Of a stretch of DNA of 10,702 nucleotides, positions 1 through 5,496 are shown piece by piece. The translations under genes were made by a program, and so were the position numbers. The notes below the pieces were generated by a model. It saw only the letters and a list, made by a program, of their open reading frames with translations, searched no databases and was not told the origin of the DNA. The stretch's first letter is position 1; each line of letters starts with the position of its first letter. Location: contig NZ_JAILKR010000139.1 of NCBI RefSeq assembly GCF_024693525.1, positions 1 to 10,702 on the forward strand, in the 5' to 3' direction. This stretch comes from Selenomonas sp. (lineage in GTDB: Bacteria > Bacillota_C > Negativicutes > Selenomonadales > Selenomonadaceae).

Positions 1-216
1 CTTATCGCCGGGGATGAAGATGACCATGCGCCCCTGGTTACGATGGTGGAGGCCGAGCAGTATATCCCGAATGCCAGACTCTGCATTGTCCCCAAGGCCT
101 GGCATTCGGCGTTCATTGACAATTTCCCTGTGACCTGGACGGCTATGGAAAGTTTTTTGCAGACTGACCGATCAAAACTCACCGGCAGCAAGAAAGTAGC
201 GTATAACAGACGATGA
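1..216 (+). CDS. alpha/beta hydrolase, C-terminal fragment (cut by window edge)
   Basis: The reading frame is open from the first base and ends at TGA 214-216, giving the last 71 residues of a protein whose start lies outside the window. The fragment begins LIAGDEDDHAPL, which matches the strand that carries the acid residue in alpha/beta hydrolases (G-x-x-D). It continues through a helix to IPNARLCIVP and then AWHSAF, where the histidine is in the right place to be the catalytic His. A basic tail (SKLTGSKKVAYNRR) ends the protein. The nucleophile elbow is not visible, so substrate and subfamily cannot be given. The following SnoaL-like gene starts 20 bases after the stop and is probably co-transcribed. 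The fold is fairly sure; esterase, lipase or haloperoxidase-like activity is open. Confidence 0.7.
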   Translation, partial: LIAGDEDDHAPLVTMVEAEQYIPNARLCIVPKAWHSAFIDNFPVTWTAMESFLQTDRSKLTGSKKVAYNRR

Positions 217-236
217 TTGAAAAAGGAGCATTGACC

Positions 237-653
237 ATGAACAACAGCGAGGAAAAACAATTACTGGTTGCGTTTGAAACGATGATTAATACAGCGGATG
301 AAGCTTTGGCGGAAAAACTGATTGCTCCAAATGCCATCTTTTACGCACCGACGCAGTCGGAGCCGTTGGTGGGGCCAAAGGGATATCTGACGATTGTGCA
401 CATGATGCGGTCGGCGTTTTCCGATGTAACATGGCATTTGGAGGACTGTGTGACAGAACCGGGGAAAATCGCCGTATGCTGGACCTGTACGGGAACGCAT
501 GATGGTGATTTTATGGGACAGGCGGCTACGGGCAAGAAGTTCAAGGTTCGCTGCATGAACTTTTACCAAATAAAAAACAGCCAGTTTGTTTCGGATACTG
601 GCTGTCCGGATATTTTCGGTATTCTTATGCAGACAGGGCTGATGCCTGTTTGA
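237..653 (+). CDS. SnoaL-like / NTF2-superfamily protein (ester cyclase-like)
   Basis: This encodes a 138-residue single-domain protein of the cone-shaped NTF2 fold. Typical features are an N-terminal helix (EEKQLLVAFETMI), the ADEALAEKLIAPNAIFYAP segment, and the beta-sheet signature CWTCTGTHDGDFMG followed by ATGKKFKV (about residues 81-105). It ends in PDIFGILMQTGLMP, as in SnoaL polyketide-cyclase-like proteins. No signal peptide or membrane segment is seen, so it should be cytosolic. I chose ATG 237 because AGGAG at 224-228 lies 8 bases upstream. An earlier in-frame ATG at 213 overlaps the previous stop and would place the ribosome site inside the gene. It sits directly behind an alpha/beta hydrolase gene, a frequent pairing in accessory stress or catabolic loci. 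Many family members are binding proteins or cyclases of unknown substrate, so no reaction is assigned. Confidence 0.8.
   Translation: MNNSEEKQLLVAFETMINTADEALAEKLIAPNAIFYAPTQSEPLVGPKGYLTIVHMMRSAFSDVTWHLEDCVTEPGKIAVCWTCTGTHDGDFMGQAATGKKFKVRCMNFYQIKNSQFVSDTGCPDIFGILMQTGLMPV
571..605 (-). terminator. antisense intrinsic terminator inside the SnoaL-like gene
   Basis: A perfect 9-bp inverted repeat, ACAGCCAGT (577-585) and ACTGGCTGT (597-605), encloses an 11-base loop. On the plus strand it is preceded by an A-run. Read on the minus strand the hairpin is followed by TTTTTTA, the form of a rho-independent terminator for leftward transcripts. It could catch read-through from the leftward EamA gene. 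It lies within coding sequence, so chance is possible. Confidence 0.4.
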
Positions 654-662
654 GTTTTTTTT
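631..662 (+). terminator. weak intrinsic terminator overlapping the SnoaL-like stop codon
   Basis: A short stem pairs AGACAGG (631-637) with CCTGTTT (645-651, one G-T pair) around a 7-base loop. GAG and then eight T (655-662) follow. The stem is short and overlaps the last codons, so termination may be partial. Confidence 0.45.
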
Positions 663-668
663 ATTTTG

Positions 669-806
669 CTTTGCCAATGCTATGCACGCCAAGCGGATTG
701 TTCATCAGTAAAATGCCGATATTATGATTTCCGTTATGTTGGCAAGGAAACTGCAAAGAAAATCAGTGATGCAGGTTTGGTCATGGAAGAATATGTAAAA
801 GCGTAA
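669..806 (+). pseudogene. possible decayed oxidoreductase C-terminus
   Basis: Between the SnoaL-like gene and the terminator at 812-850 lies a stretch whose frames look like degraded coding sequence. One frame (677-718) reads MLCTPSGLFISKMPI. The frame ending at TAA 804 reads YYDFRYVGKETAKKISDAGLVM and then EEYVKA, an amphipathic, lysine-rich end that looks like a protein C-terminus. Joining the two needs a frameshift near 718-722. No ribosome site or credible start precedes either piece. The ending resembles the last helix of some flavodoxin-fold or NAD(P)H oxidoreductases, but that is only an impression. It may be a leftover of a deleted gene, or chance. Confidence 0.3.
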
Positions 807-811
807 AAATA

Positions 812-850
812 GGCGCTGTGATAAAATGAGTCGCATTTTATCACAGCGCC
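812..850. terminator. bidirectional intrinsic terminator between convergent genes
   Basis: A perfect 17-bp stem joins GGCGCTGTGATAAAATG (812-828) to its complement at 834-850 across the 5-base loop AGTCG. TTTG follows on the plus strand, and on the minus strand ATTTTTAC follows the stem. It separates the rightward genes at 1-806 from the leftward EamA gene ending at 874 and should stop transcription from both sides. Confidence 0.9.
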
Positions 851-873
851 TTTGTTATTAGGGATGTGGTATT

Positions 874-1791
874 TCACAAATTCTTTTTGGGGGAAGATTG
901 CAGGTCGTTTAATAATGTAAATCCCAATATCAGCAAAGCCCCTAGAATTTGGCTGTTGGTCATGGCTTCGTTAAAGAAAAAAAAGGAAATCATGACTGCT
1001 ACTAAAGGATCGATATAGCCGATGATGGCAGTTTCCTGTCCTGTCAGTTGTCCAAGCGCCTGAAAATAAGCATAGTGCATGATGACAGTATGGACTATGC
1101 AGATAACGGCAAGGCTGCATAGTCCAATAAAGTCAAGAGAAGCTAGGTGATAGCCTTCCGTGAAAGCCGTATAAGGAAGCATGACCAAAGCAGCGATGCT
1201 GAACTGCCAAAAGGAGCGTTCCATGCTGCCAATATTGCGGATGTATTTGTTGAGAATAATGAAAGTGGCGTAAAATACGGCTGCCAGCAATCCATAGATG
1301 ATGCCAAGGGAATCCGTGGCACCTGGGGTATAGTCCAGGATATTTATAATCAGCCCCAACCCAATGGTTGACATAAGGAAGCAAATAAGTTGCCGTCCGG
1401 TTAATTTCTCGTGAAATAGAAAAGGGCAGATAATGGTGACTAAGACCGGGGCAAAGTAATAGCTGATGGTGGCCAAAGAAATGGAGGTGAGACGGAAGGC
1501 CTCAAACATGAAGAGCCAGTTTATAGCCAAAGCTATGCCTGAGATCAACAGGACAATAATATCTTTTTGCAGGTGTTTCCAGGATAATGACTGTTTTTTA
1601 TACAAAAACCAAGCCCCGATGATAATGGAGGCTGAGGCTGCCCGATAAAAGCTCAGTTCTGCTGAGGTGATGGCACTGGTATAACGACTGAAAAATCCTA
1701 GGGTGCCAAAGATAGCCATGGAAAAGAGCATTTGCCAACGGGCTGAATTGTGGGATACGCAACGCAGTGAATTTATGGCTAGAGCAAGCAT
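874..1791 (-). CDS. EamA/DMT-family transporter
   Basis: This encodes a 305-residue integral inner-membrane protein with about ten hydrophobic segments in two homologous EamA halves, as in the drug/metabolite transporter superfamily. The first half includes MAIFGTLGFFSRY, AELSFYRAASASIIIGAWF and a helix ending FAPVLVTIICPFLFHEKLT. The second half repeats the pattern from GIIYGLLAAVFYATFIILNK to GYIDPLVAVMISFFFFNEAMT. The conserved P-(L/V)-x-x-x-(I/V) helix with a glutamate near its end is present in both. Such proteins usually export amino acids, nucleosides or small metabolites; the substrate cannot be read from sequence. I prefer ATG 1791: AGAAGG (minus strand 1805-1800) lies 8 bases away. 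A GTG at 1800, adding three residues, overlaps that site. The gene diverges from an XRE-cupin regulator that probably controls it, and ends at a strong shared terminator. Confidence 0.9.
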   Translation of the reverse strand: MLALAINSLRCVSHNSARWQMLFSMAIFGTLGFFSRYTSAITSAELSFYRAASASIIIGAWFLYKKQSLSWKHLQKDIIVLLISGIALAINWLFMFEAFRLTSISLATISYYFAPVLVTIICPFLFHEKLTGRQLICFLMSTIGLGLIINILDYTPGATDSLGIIYGLLAAVFYATFIILNKYIRNIGSMERSFWQFSIAALVMLPYTAFTEGYHLASLDFIGLCSLAVICIVHTVIMHYAYFQALGQLTGQETAIIGYIDPLVAVMISFFFFNEAMTNSQILGALLILGFTLLNDLQSSPKKNL

Positions 1792-1843
1792 AGTATACAC
1801 CTTCTTTTTATATATTCAACAAAACGTAAGATTTATTAATCAG

Positions 1844-1873
1844 AGTATAAAAGGATAGATCATTGTCTGTCAA
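1844..1873 (-). promoter_or_regulatory. sigma-70 type promoter of the EamA transporter gene
   Basis: On the minus strand a perfect TTGACA (1873-1868) is separated by 18 bases from TATACT (1849-1844), about 50 bases upstream of the start codon. Its -35 box shares base 1868 with the -35 box of the opposite promoter, so the two promoters compete for the same DNA face. Confidence 0.75.
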
Positions 1874-1892
1874 GAATTATTTACAATATAAT
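1863..1892 (+). promoter_or_regulatory. promoter of the XRE-cupin regulator gene
   Basis: TTGTCT (1863-1868) and a perfect TATAAT (1887-1892) are separated by 18 bases. The -10 box lies inside the left arm of the palindrome at 1883-1915, so the regulator bound there would block its own promoter. Confidence 0.65.
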
Positions 1893-1915
1893 TTACGAAT
1901 GGTAAAATATATTGT
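1883..1915. promoter_or_regulatory. candidate autoregulatory operator (imperfect palindrome)
   Basis: The arms ACAATATAATTTAC (1883-1896) and GTAAAATATATTGT (1902-1915) are inverted complements except for one pair and flank a 5-base centre, GAATG. The site covers the rightward -10 box and ends just before the ribosome site of the XRE-cupin gene. Dimeric XRE regulators bind two-fold symmetric sites, so self-repression is the simplest reading. The leftward promoter lies outside the site. Confidence 0.6.
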
Positions 1916-1933
1916 GAAGGGAGCGTGGTCAGT

Positions 1934-2482
1934 GTGTCGATTAATGAAATTATCGCTGCTAACTTACAGCGGCTGAGAGAAGAAAGAAATTTGAGCTTTG
2001 GCCAATTGGCAGAGCGTTCGGGGGTCAGCAAGGTCATGCTGTCACAGATAGAGAAGGGGGAGGGAAATCCCACCATCAATACAATTTGGAAGATAGCAAA
2101 TGGATTGGAGGTGGATTATTCGCAGCTTATTGCTCCGCCTATGCGTAAGGTGCAGATTGTGCGAGGAGCAGATATTCCCTTGCAGGAGGATGACAACGGG
2201 AAATTTAAGGCAAAGTGTTATTTTCCAGCCACGTCATCCCGTCGTTTTGATGTATTTACGGTAGTGTTAATGGCTGGTAAAAGGCATTTTTCCGAAGGGC
2301 ATTCTCCTCATACACAGGAGTATGTTTTGGTGCACCAAGGACGTTTGGAAGCGGTTATTGACAAAGATAGCTATGTGCTAGAAGAGGGAGATGCTATTTG
2401 TTTTGACTGCACTTTGCCGCATCATTTTTTTAATCCAAGCCAAGAGGTTGTTCGCTTCTTGGATATTGTGTATTACCAATGA
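1934..2482 (+). CDS. XRE-family transcriptional regulator with C-terminal cupin domain
   Basis: This encodes a 182-residue two-domain regulator. Residues about 8-64 form the lambda-repressor-like helix-turn-helix, with the recognition region QLAERSGVSKVMLSQIEKGEGNPT. Residues about 105-175 form a cupin barrel, with HSPHTQEYVLVHQG (His123, His126, Glu129) and EEGDAICFDCTLPHHFFNP (His163, His164), residues placed as in metal- or ligand-binding cupins. In this architecture the cupin senses a small molecule, often an amino acid or osmolyte, and controls an adjacent exporter or catabolic gene. GTG 1934 is preferred: AAGGGAG (1917-1923) lies 10 bases upstream. The in-frame GTG at 1925 is only one base from that site and would be too close. 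The gene is divergent from the EamA transporter, with a palindrome over its own promoter, and ends at a terminator at 2507-2537. Confidence 0.88.
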   Translation: MSINEIIAANLQRLREERNLSFGQLAERSGVSKVMLSQIEKGEGNPTINTIWKIANGLEVDYSQLIAPPMRKVQIVRGADIPLQEDDNGKFKAKCYFPATSSRRFDVFTVVLMAGKRHFSEGHSPHTQEYVLVHQGRLEAVIDKDSYVLEEGDAICFDCTLPHHFFNPSQEVVRFLDIVYYQ

Positions 2483-2506
2483 TAAGATGAATGTTGTAAA
2501 AGAGAT

Positions 2507-2537
2507 TCGTCACGGAAAAAGCGTGGCGATTTTTTTT
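2507..2537 (+). terminator. intrinsic terminator of the XRE-cupin gene
   Basis: TCGTCACG (2507-2514) pairs with CGTGGCGA (2522-2529, one G-T pair) around a 7-base loop, followed by eight T (2530-2537). It isolates the regulator from the TetR promoter that begins 11 bases later. Confidence 0.8.
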
Positions 2538-2547
2538 GCGATTTATA

Positions 2548-2576
2548 TTGACATGGTGTCATTTTGGCCGTATAAT
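2548..2576 (+). promoter_or_regulatory. perfect-consensus promoter of the TetR operon
   Basis: TTGACA (2548-2553) and TATAAT (2571-2576) are separated by exactly 17 bases, an ideal vegetative promoter, about 57 bases upstream of the TetR start codon. Unregulated it should be very strong, which suggests tight repression, presumably by TetR itself. Confidence 0.8.
2549..2561. promoter_or_regulatory. candidate TetR operator overlapping the -35 box
   Basis: TGACA-TGG-TGTCA (2549-2561) is a short perfect inverted repeat over the -35 box. The sequence TGTCATTT at 2557-2564 recurs at 2599-2606, in the likely untranslated leader. TetR-family proteins bind such short symmetric sites, often in their own promoters. 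The arms are only 5 bp, so this is tentative. Confidence 0.4.
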
Positions 2577-2632
2577 GCAATCAAGATAAGTTACACGATG
2601 TCATTTAAAAAGTAAATTGCAGGAGGCTGTTT

Positions 2633-3259
2633 ATGCCAAAGGTTTCGGAAGAAGTATTGCTCGCGCGGCGCGAAGAGATTATTGATGCATGTGCCAAGCT
2701 CTATGAGACGATGAATTTCAAGGATATCACGCTCAAAGAGATTAGCAAGGTGACGACCTTTAACCGCACGGCCATTTATAACTATTTCAATACGAAGGAG
2801 GAAATTTTTCTAGCGTTAATGCAGCGGGAGTATGATTTGTGGGTAGCTGACTTGGAACAGCTCGTGTCTGCGCACGAGTCGTTAAGCCATGATGAACTGG
2901 CGGATGCCTTATCCCGCTCCTTGGAAAAGCGGTCAAGACTGTTGAAGCTGCTCTCTATGAATCATTTTGATATGGAAGGGAACAGCCGTTATGAGAATCT
3001 GGTGGAGTTCAAGCGTTCGTATGGTAAGTCCATGCAAGCGGTGCGTCATTGCCTGGATAAGTTTTGTCCGGAAATGGATGAAGAGAATAAGCAGAGCTTT
3101 ATCTATGCGTATTTTCCCTTTATCTATGGGATTTACCCCTATGCAGTGGTGACGGATGAACAGAAAAAAGCGATGGCCGAAGCGGGCATTGATTATAAGT
3201 ATTTGTCCATCTATGAGATTTCCTATAATTGCCTGCGGAAGCTGTTAGGCGTGGATTGA
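2633..3259 (+). CDS. TetR/AcrR-family transcriptional regulator
   Basis: This encodes a 208-residue all-helical regulator. The N-terminal DNA-binding domain (about residues 10-60) shows REEIIDACAKLYETMNFKDIT, then LKEISKVTTFNRTAIYNYFNTKEEIF, the canonical TetR helix-turn-helix with the F-x-x-K-E-E-(I/L) junction. The remaining about 145 residues form the ligand-binding and dimerisation region, including the aromatic stretch FIYAYFPFIYGIYPY, which could line a hydrophobic pocket. AGGAGG (2621-2626) lies 6 bases before ATG 2633. The promoter is perfect consensus with a palindrome on its -35 box, so autorepression is likely. Downstream on the same strand follow two gene remnants and a secreted alpha/beta hydrolase, so TetR probably once controlled an inducible catabolic or detoxification operon. 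The ligand is unknown. Confidence 0.92.
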   Translation: MPKVSEEVLLARREEIIDACAKLYETMNFKDITLKEISKVTTFNRTAIYNYFNTKEEIFLALMQREYDLWVADLEQLVSAHESLSHDELADALSRSLEKRSRLLKLLSMNHFDMEGNSRYENLVEFKRSYGKSMQAVRHCLDKFCPEMDEENKQSFIYAYFPFIYGIYPYAVVTDEQKKAMAEAGIDYKYLSIYEISYNCLRKLLGVD

Positions 3260-3270
3260 GGAGGGATACC

Positions 3271-3411
3271 TTGAAGCGGGTAAGAATTTGTAAGGGGGAA
3301 GAAATCCTGCGGGACGATGTGTATTACGCGGGCGGCATGGCCGATTATGAAGTGCGTTCCTTTAAGGCTGCGATGATTGCACCGTCCCTGGCTGATTGTG
3401 CAGGCAAATAA
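3271..3411 (+). pseudogene. 46-codon ORF, possible collapsed MDR (quinone oxidoreductase-like) remnant
   Basis: A 46-codon frame starts at TTG 3271, with AGGAGGG (3259-3265) 5 bases upstream overlapping the TetR stop, and ends at TAA 3409-3411. The first part, KRVRICKGEEILRDDV, looks like the opening strand of medium-chain dehydrogenases (K-A-V-R-I ... E-D-V). The second part, YYAGGMADYEVRSFKAAM followed by IAPSL, looks like the G-G-x-A-(E/D)-Y-x-V region found about 80-90 residues into those enzymes. If so, the intervening residues and the whole NAD(P)-binding domain are missing, and the gene is dead. The match is by eye and weak. It could instead be a small genuine peptide gene, since its ribosome site is good. 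It sits in the TetR operon next to another gene with an internal deletion. Confidence 0.4.
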
Positions 3412-3439
3412 GCAGCGGCATTGAGGAAAGGAAATCCTT

Positions 3440-3797
3440 ATGAACAGACGGGAATTTATACAGTTTGCCGGCACAGGTGCCATGACCTTGCTTCTTTCCG
3501 GCTGTGGTCTGGGCGCTCTGACTGGCGAAAAGAGCAGTAAGGAAGCAAAAGAATTTGTGCCATAGGTTCTATTCCCGCACGGGGAAACTGCATGGCAAGA
3601 AATCCATTATGATGGCTACGGCCTATAACAGTGCCGATTGGACGATGGAAGCACTGGCCAATCATTATGAAACGTTGGTGCGCTACATGGAATGGCAGGA
3701 TGTCGGGCAGGTTTGGGCGACAGGCTGCGGTGCCCGCAGTCTGGTGGAAAAGTCGTCCTTTGCCGATATGGCATATAAAATCGGCGCTAACTTGTAA
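3440..3797 (+). pseudogene. collapsed flavodoxin-fold lipoprotein gene (internal deletion plus frameshift)
   Basis: ATG 3440 opens an exported N-terminus: MNRREFIQFAGTGAMTLLLS and then GCG, a twin-arginine-like and lipobox signal (S-G-C at Cys22), followed by a short linker that hits TAG 3563-3565 after 41 codons. In another frame, from about 3567 to TAA 3795, comes a clean domain end: FYSRTGKLHGKKSIMMATAY, then WTMEALANHYETLVRYMEWQD, then VGQVWATGCGARS. This is typical of the C-terminal half of NADPH-dependent FMN reductase/flavodoxin-like proteins. The FMN phosphate loop and first half of the fold are absent, so roughly 100 codons appear deleted and the junction is out of frame. The TTG at 3555 would give an 80-residue product without a cofactor site. 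I call this a pseudogene. It lies between the TetR gene and the secreted hydrolase. Confidence 0.75.
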
Positions 3798-3812
3798 GAG
3801 GGGGAAGATGCA

Positions 3813-4796
3813 ATGTACGGGAAACAAAAATTTGCGGCTTTGCTTGCTGGTGTAAGTTTTTGGCTGGCTTCCGTAGCCGGGGCAGCGCCGGCCTGGTCAT
3901 TGCCTGCTGACGGTTTGCAGCTCGATGATGCGGCAAAACAGGCTTATGTGGCGGCGGAAATGGAAAAAATCAAGCATCCGGCAGGGAAAAAAGCAGGTTA
4001 TATAGCGCCGGATGGCTGGCAGCATGAAAAATTCCTGCTCAAGGGGGTTAAAACGGAAAAACTGGTAAATCCTGCGGGGAATCGTGAGACGGTTCTATTG
4101 CAGCTGCATGGCGGCGGCTATGTCCTGGGACAGAGCGATAACCATCGCAAGCTGACGGAAAAATACGGCGTTCTCGCAGATGCAGGCGAGATGTATATGG
4201 TCGATTATCGCCTGGCACCCAAGGATACCTATCCGGCAGCCTTAGACGACGCCGTGGTGGTTTATAAGGAGTTGCTGGCACAGGGAAAATCGGCGGATAA
4301 GATCATCGTGGCCGGCGATTCGGCTGGCGGCAATTTGGCGTTGGCGTTGTCCCTGTACTTAAAAGAGCATAAATTGCCACAGCCAGCTATGCTGCTCTTG
4401 ATTTCGCCTTGGACAACCGTGGAAAACAATCTGCCCTCGCGCAAGACAAATGCGGAACGTGATTTGATTCTGGGAAAAAATAATCCCTTTATGTTCAATG
4501 CCGTAGCTAAGCCAGCTTACAGTAAGGGCTATAAGGCAAAAGATCCGCGCCTGTCGCCAATTTATGCAGATCTATCGGAGCTGCCGCCGATGCTGATTCA
4601 GACTGGTGGCTATGAATTGTTCTTAGATGAAAATCTGGCTTTGGCGAAAAAAGCTGCGGACGATGGTATCGATGTGACCATTACCATTTATCCGGGGATG
4701 TCCCATGATTTTGCCTTGCTCATGCCGGATTTGCAGGACAGTGTGAAGTCGTTTGCCGAAATTCGAGATTTTGTAAAGCGGCATATGCACAAATAA
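3813..4796 (+). CDS. exported alpha/beta hydrolase, hormone-sensitive-lipase (HSL) type esterase
   Basis: This encodes a 327-residue carboxylesterase-like enzyme. Residues 1-27 form a Sec signal peptide: a KQK n-region, a hydrophobic core and an A-x-A cleavage region near AGAAPA, so the protein is exported. The HSL hallmarks are present: the oxyanion loop HGGGYVLG (99-106), DYRLAP (131-136), and the nucleophile elbow GDSAGG (168-173, Ser170). The histidine lies in GMSHDF (His298). The acid is in GGYELFLDEN; where many relatives have Asp, Glu268 is the aligned acid, with Asp272 nearby. HSL-type esterases hydrolyse short acyl esters; the natural substrate is unknown. ATG 3813 follows a G-rich ribosome site at 3797-3805. 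An ATG at 3808 is in another frame and gives only an overlapping shadow. It closes the TetR-headed gene set, and no terminator separates it from the MerR-type promoter 4 bases later. Confidence 0.9.
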   Translation: MYGKQKFAALLAGVSFWLASVAGAAPAWSLPADGLQLDDAAKQAYVAAEMEKIKHPAGKKAGYIAPDGWQHEKFLLKGVKTEKLVNPAGNRETVLLQLHGGGYVLGQSDNHRKLTEKYGVLADAGEMYMVDYRLAPKDTYPAALDDAVVVYKELLAQGKSADKIIVAGDSAGGNLALALSLYLKEHKLPQPAMLLLISPWTTVENNLPSRKTNAERDLILGKNNPFMFNAVAKPAYSKGYKAKDPRLSPIYADLSELPPMLIQTGGYELFLDENLALAKKAADDGIDVTITIYPGMSHDFALLMPDLQDSVKSFAEIRDFVKRHMHK

Positions 4797-4800
4797 AGGC

Positions 4801-4831
4801 TTGACTTGTAGTTCACTTCAAGTGGTAGATT
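4801..4831 (+). promoter_or_regulatory. MerR-family-type promoter/operator with 19-bp spacer
   Basis: TTGACT (4801-4806) and TAGATT (4826-4831) are separated by 19 bases, longer than the usual 17. The spacer region holds the inverted repeat ACTTGTAGT (4804-4812), TC, ACTTCAAGT (4815-4823), with one mismatched pair. A 19-20 bp spacer occupied by a palindrome starting at the -35 box is the signature of MerR-family activators, which twist the promoter to realign -35 and -10 on ligand binding. No MerR gene is in this window, so the regulator acts from elsewhere. The promoter serves the flavodoxin gene starting at 4870. Confidence 0.8.
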
Positions 4832-4869
4832 AATAACGTAATAGACAAATCGTGAAAGGGGATAATGAT

Positions 4870-5496
4870 ATGCGAAAACTATGGATTGCCTGCTTGGGCG
4901 TGTTGATGGTTTTAGGTTTGATGGGCTGCGGGACTGAGTCCGGCAAGACGGCAGAAAAGGCGGCATCGGCACCTGCGCAGAGTGCACAGGCAGACAGCCA
5001 GGCGCCTGCGGCCAAAGGCAAAATCCTCGTAGCGTATTTTTCGGCCACGGGCCATACCCGCACGCTTGCCGAGAATACGGCTAAGGCTCTAAATGCTGAC
5101 ATTTACGAAATCCGTCCGGAAGTTCCCTATAGCAAAGAGGATTTGAACTATAATGATGAAACTACCCGTGCTACAGTGGAGCAGAAAAACGACAGTGCCC
5201 GCCCGAAACTTGCGGATAAGAATGCACCGATAGCAAATTATGATACCATCGTACTGGCTTATCCCATCTGGTGGGGACAGGCACCGCGCATTCTGGATAC
5301 CTTTGTGGAAAGCTATGATTTTACAGGTAAGAAGCTGACGGCCATCTGCACCTCCGGTGGCAGCGATATCGGCACGAGTGCCGACTATCTGCAAAAGCTG
5401 ACCAAGGGTAAGGCTGAATGGAAGCCGGGCAAGCTGTTCTCGCCGCAGGCCAAAGCCGAAGACATCAAAAGCTGGTTTAATGGTCTGGGCTTATGA
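4870..5496 (+). CDS. lipoprotein flavodoxin
   Basis: This encodes a 208-residue membrane-anchored flavodoxin. Residues 1-19 form a lipoprotein signal ending in the lipobox LMGC (Cys20 is lipid-modified), then an Ala/Gln/Ser/Lys-rich flexible linker to about residue 48. The flavodoxin domain starts KGKILVAYFSATGHTRTLAE, where SATGHT (58-63) is the FMN phosphate loop. It continues with ANYDTIVLAYPIWWGQAPRI and LTAICTSGGSDIG, the segments that flank the isoalloxazine ring in the Flavodoxin_4-type family. Flavodoxins are normally cytosolic; the lipobox puts this one on the outer face of the inner membrane or beyond. ATG 4870 is chosen: GAAAGGGGA (4853-4861) lies 8 bases upstream, whereas GTG 4852 precedes that site. 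It is transcribed from a MerR-type promoter, and its stop overlaps the DUF4405 start (ATGA). Confidence 0.9.
   Translation: MRKLWIACLGVLMVLGLMGCGTESGKTAEKAASAPAQSAQADSQAPAAKGKILVAYFSATGHTRTLAENTAKALNADIYEIRPEVPYSKEDLNYNDETTRATVEQKNDSARPKLADKNAPIANYDTIVLAYPIWWGQAPRILDTFVESYDFTGKKLTAICTSGGSDIGTSADYLQKLTKGKAEWKPGKLFSPQAKAEDIKSWFNGLGL

Noticed and set aside
261..692. Minus-strand 143-codon frame opposite the SnoaL-like gene
   Set aside because: Composition is rich in Arg, His and Cys with no domain, and the plus-strand protein is a clear family member.
874..2482. EamA/XRE block looks somewhat more AT-rich than the genes after 3800, as if acquired separately
   Set aside because: By eye the difference is modest and uneven, and no integrase, att-like repeat or IS end borders the block.
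3808..3855. ATG at 3808, five bases before the esterase start
   Set aside because: It is in a different frame and gives a short meaningless peptide, while the 3813 frame has a signal peptide and full HSL motifs.
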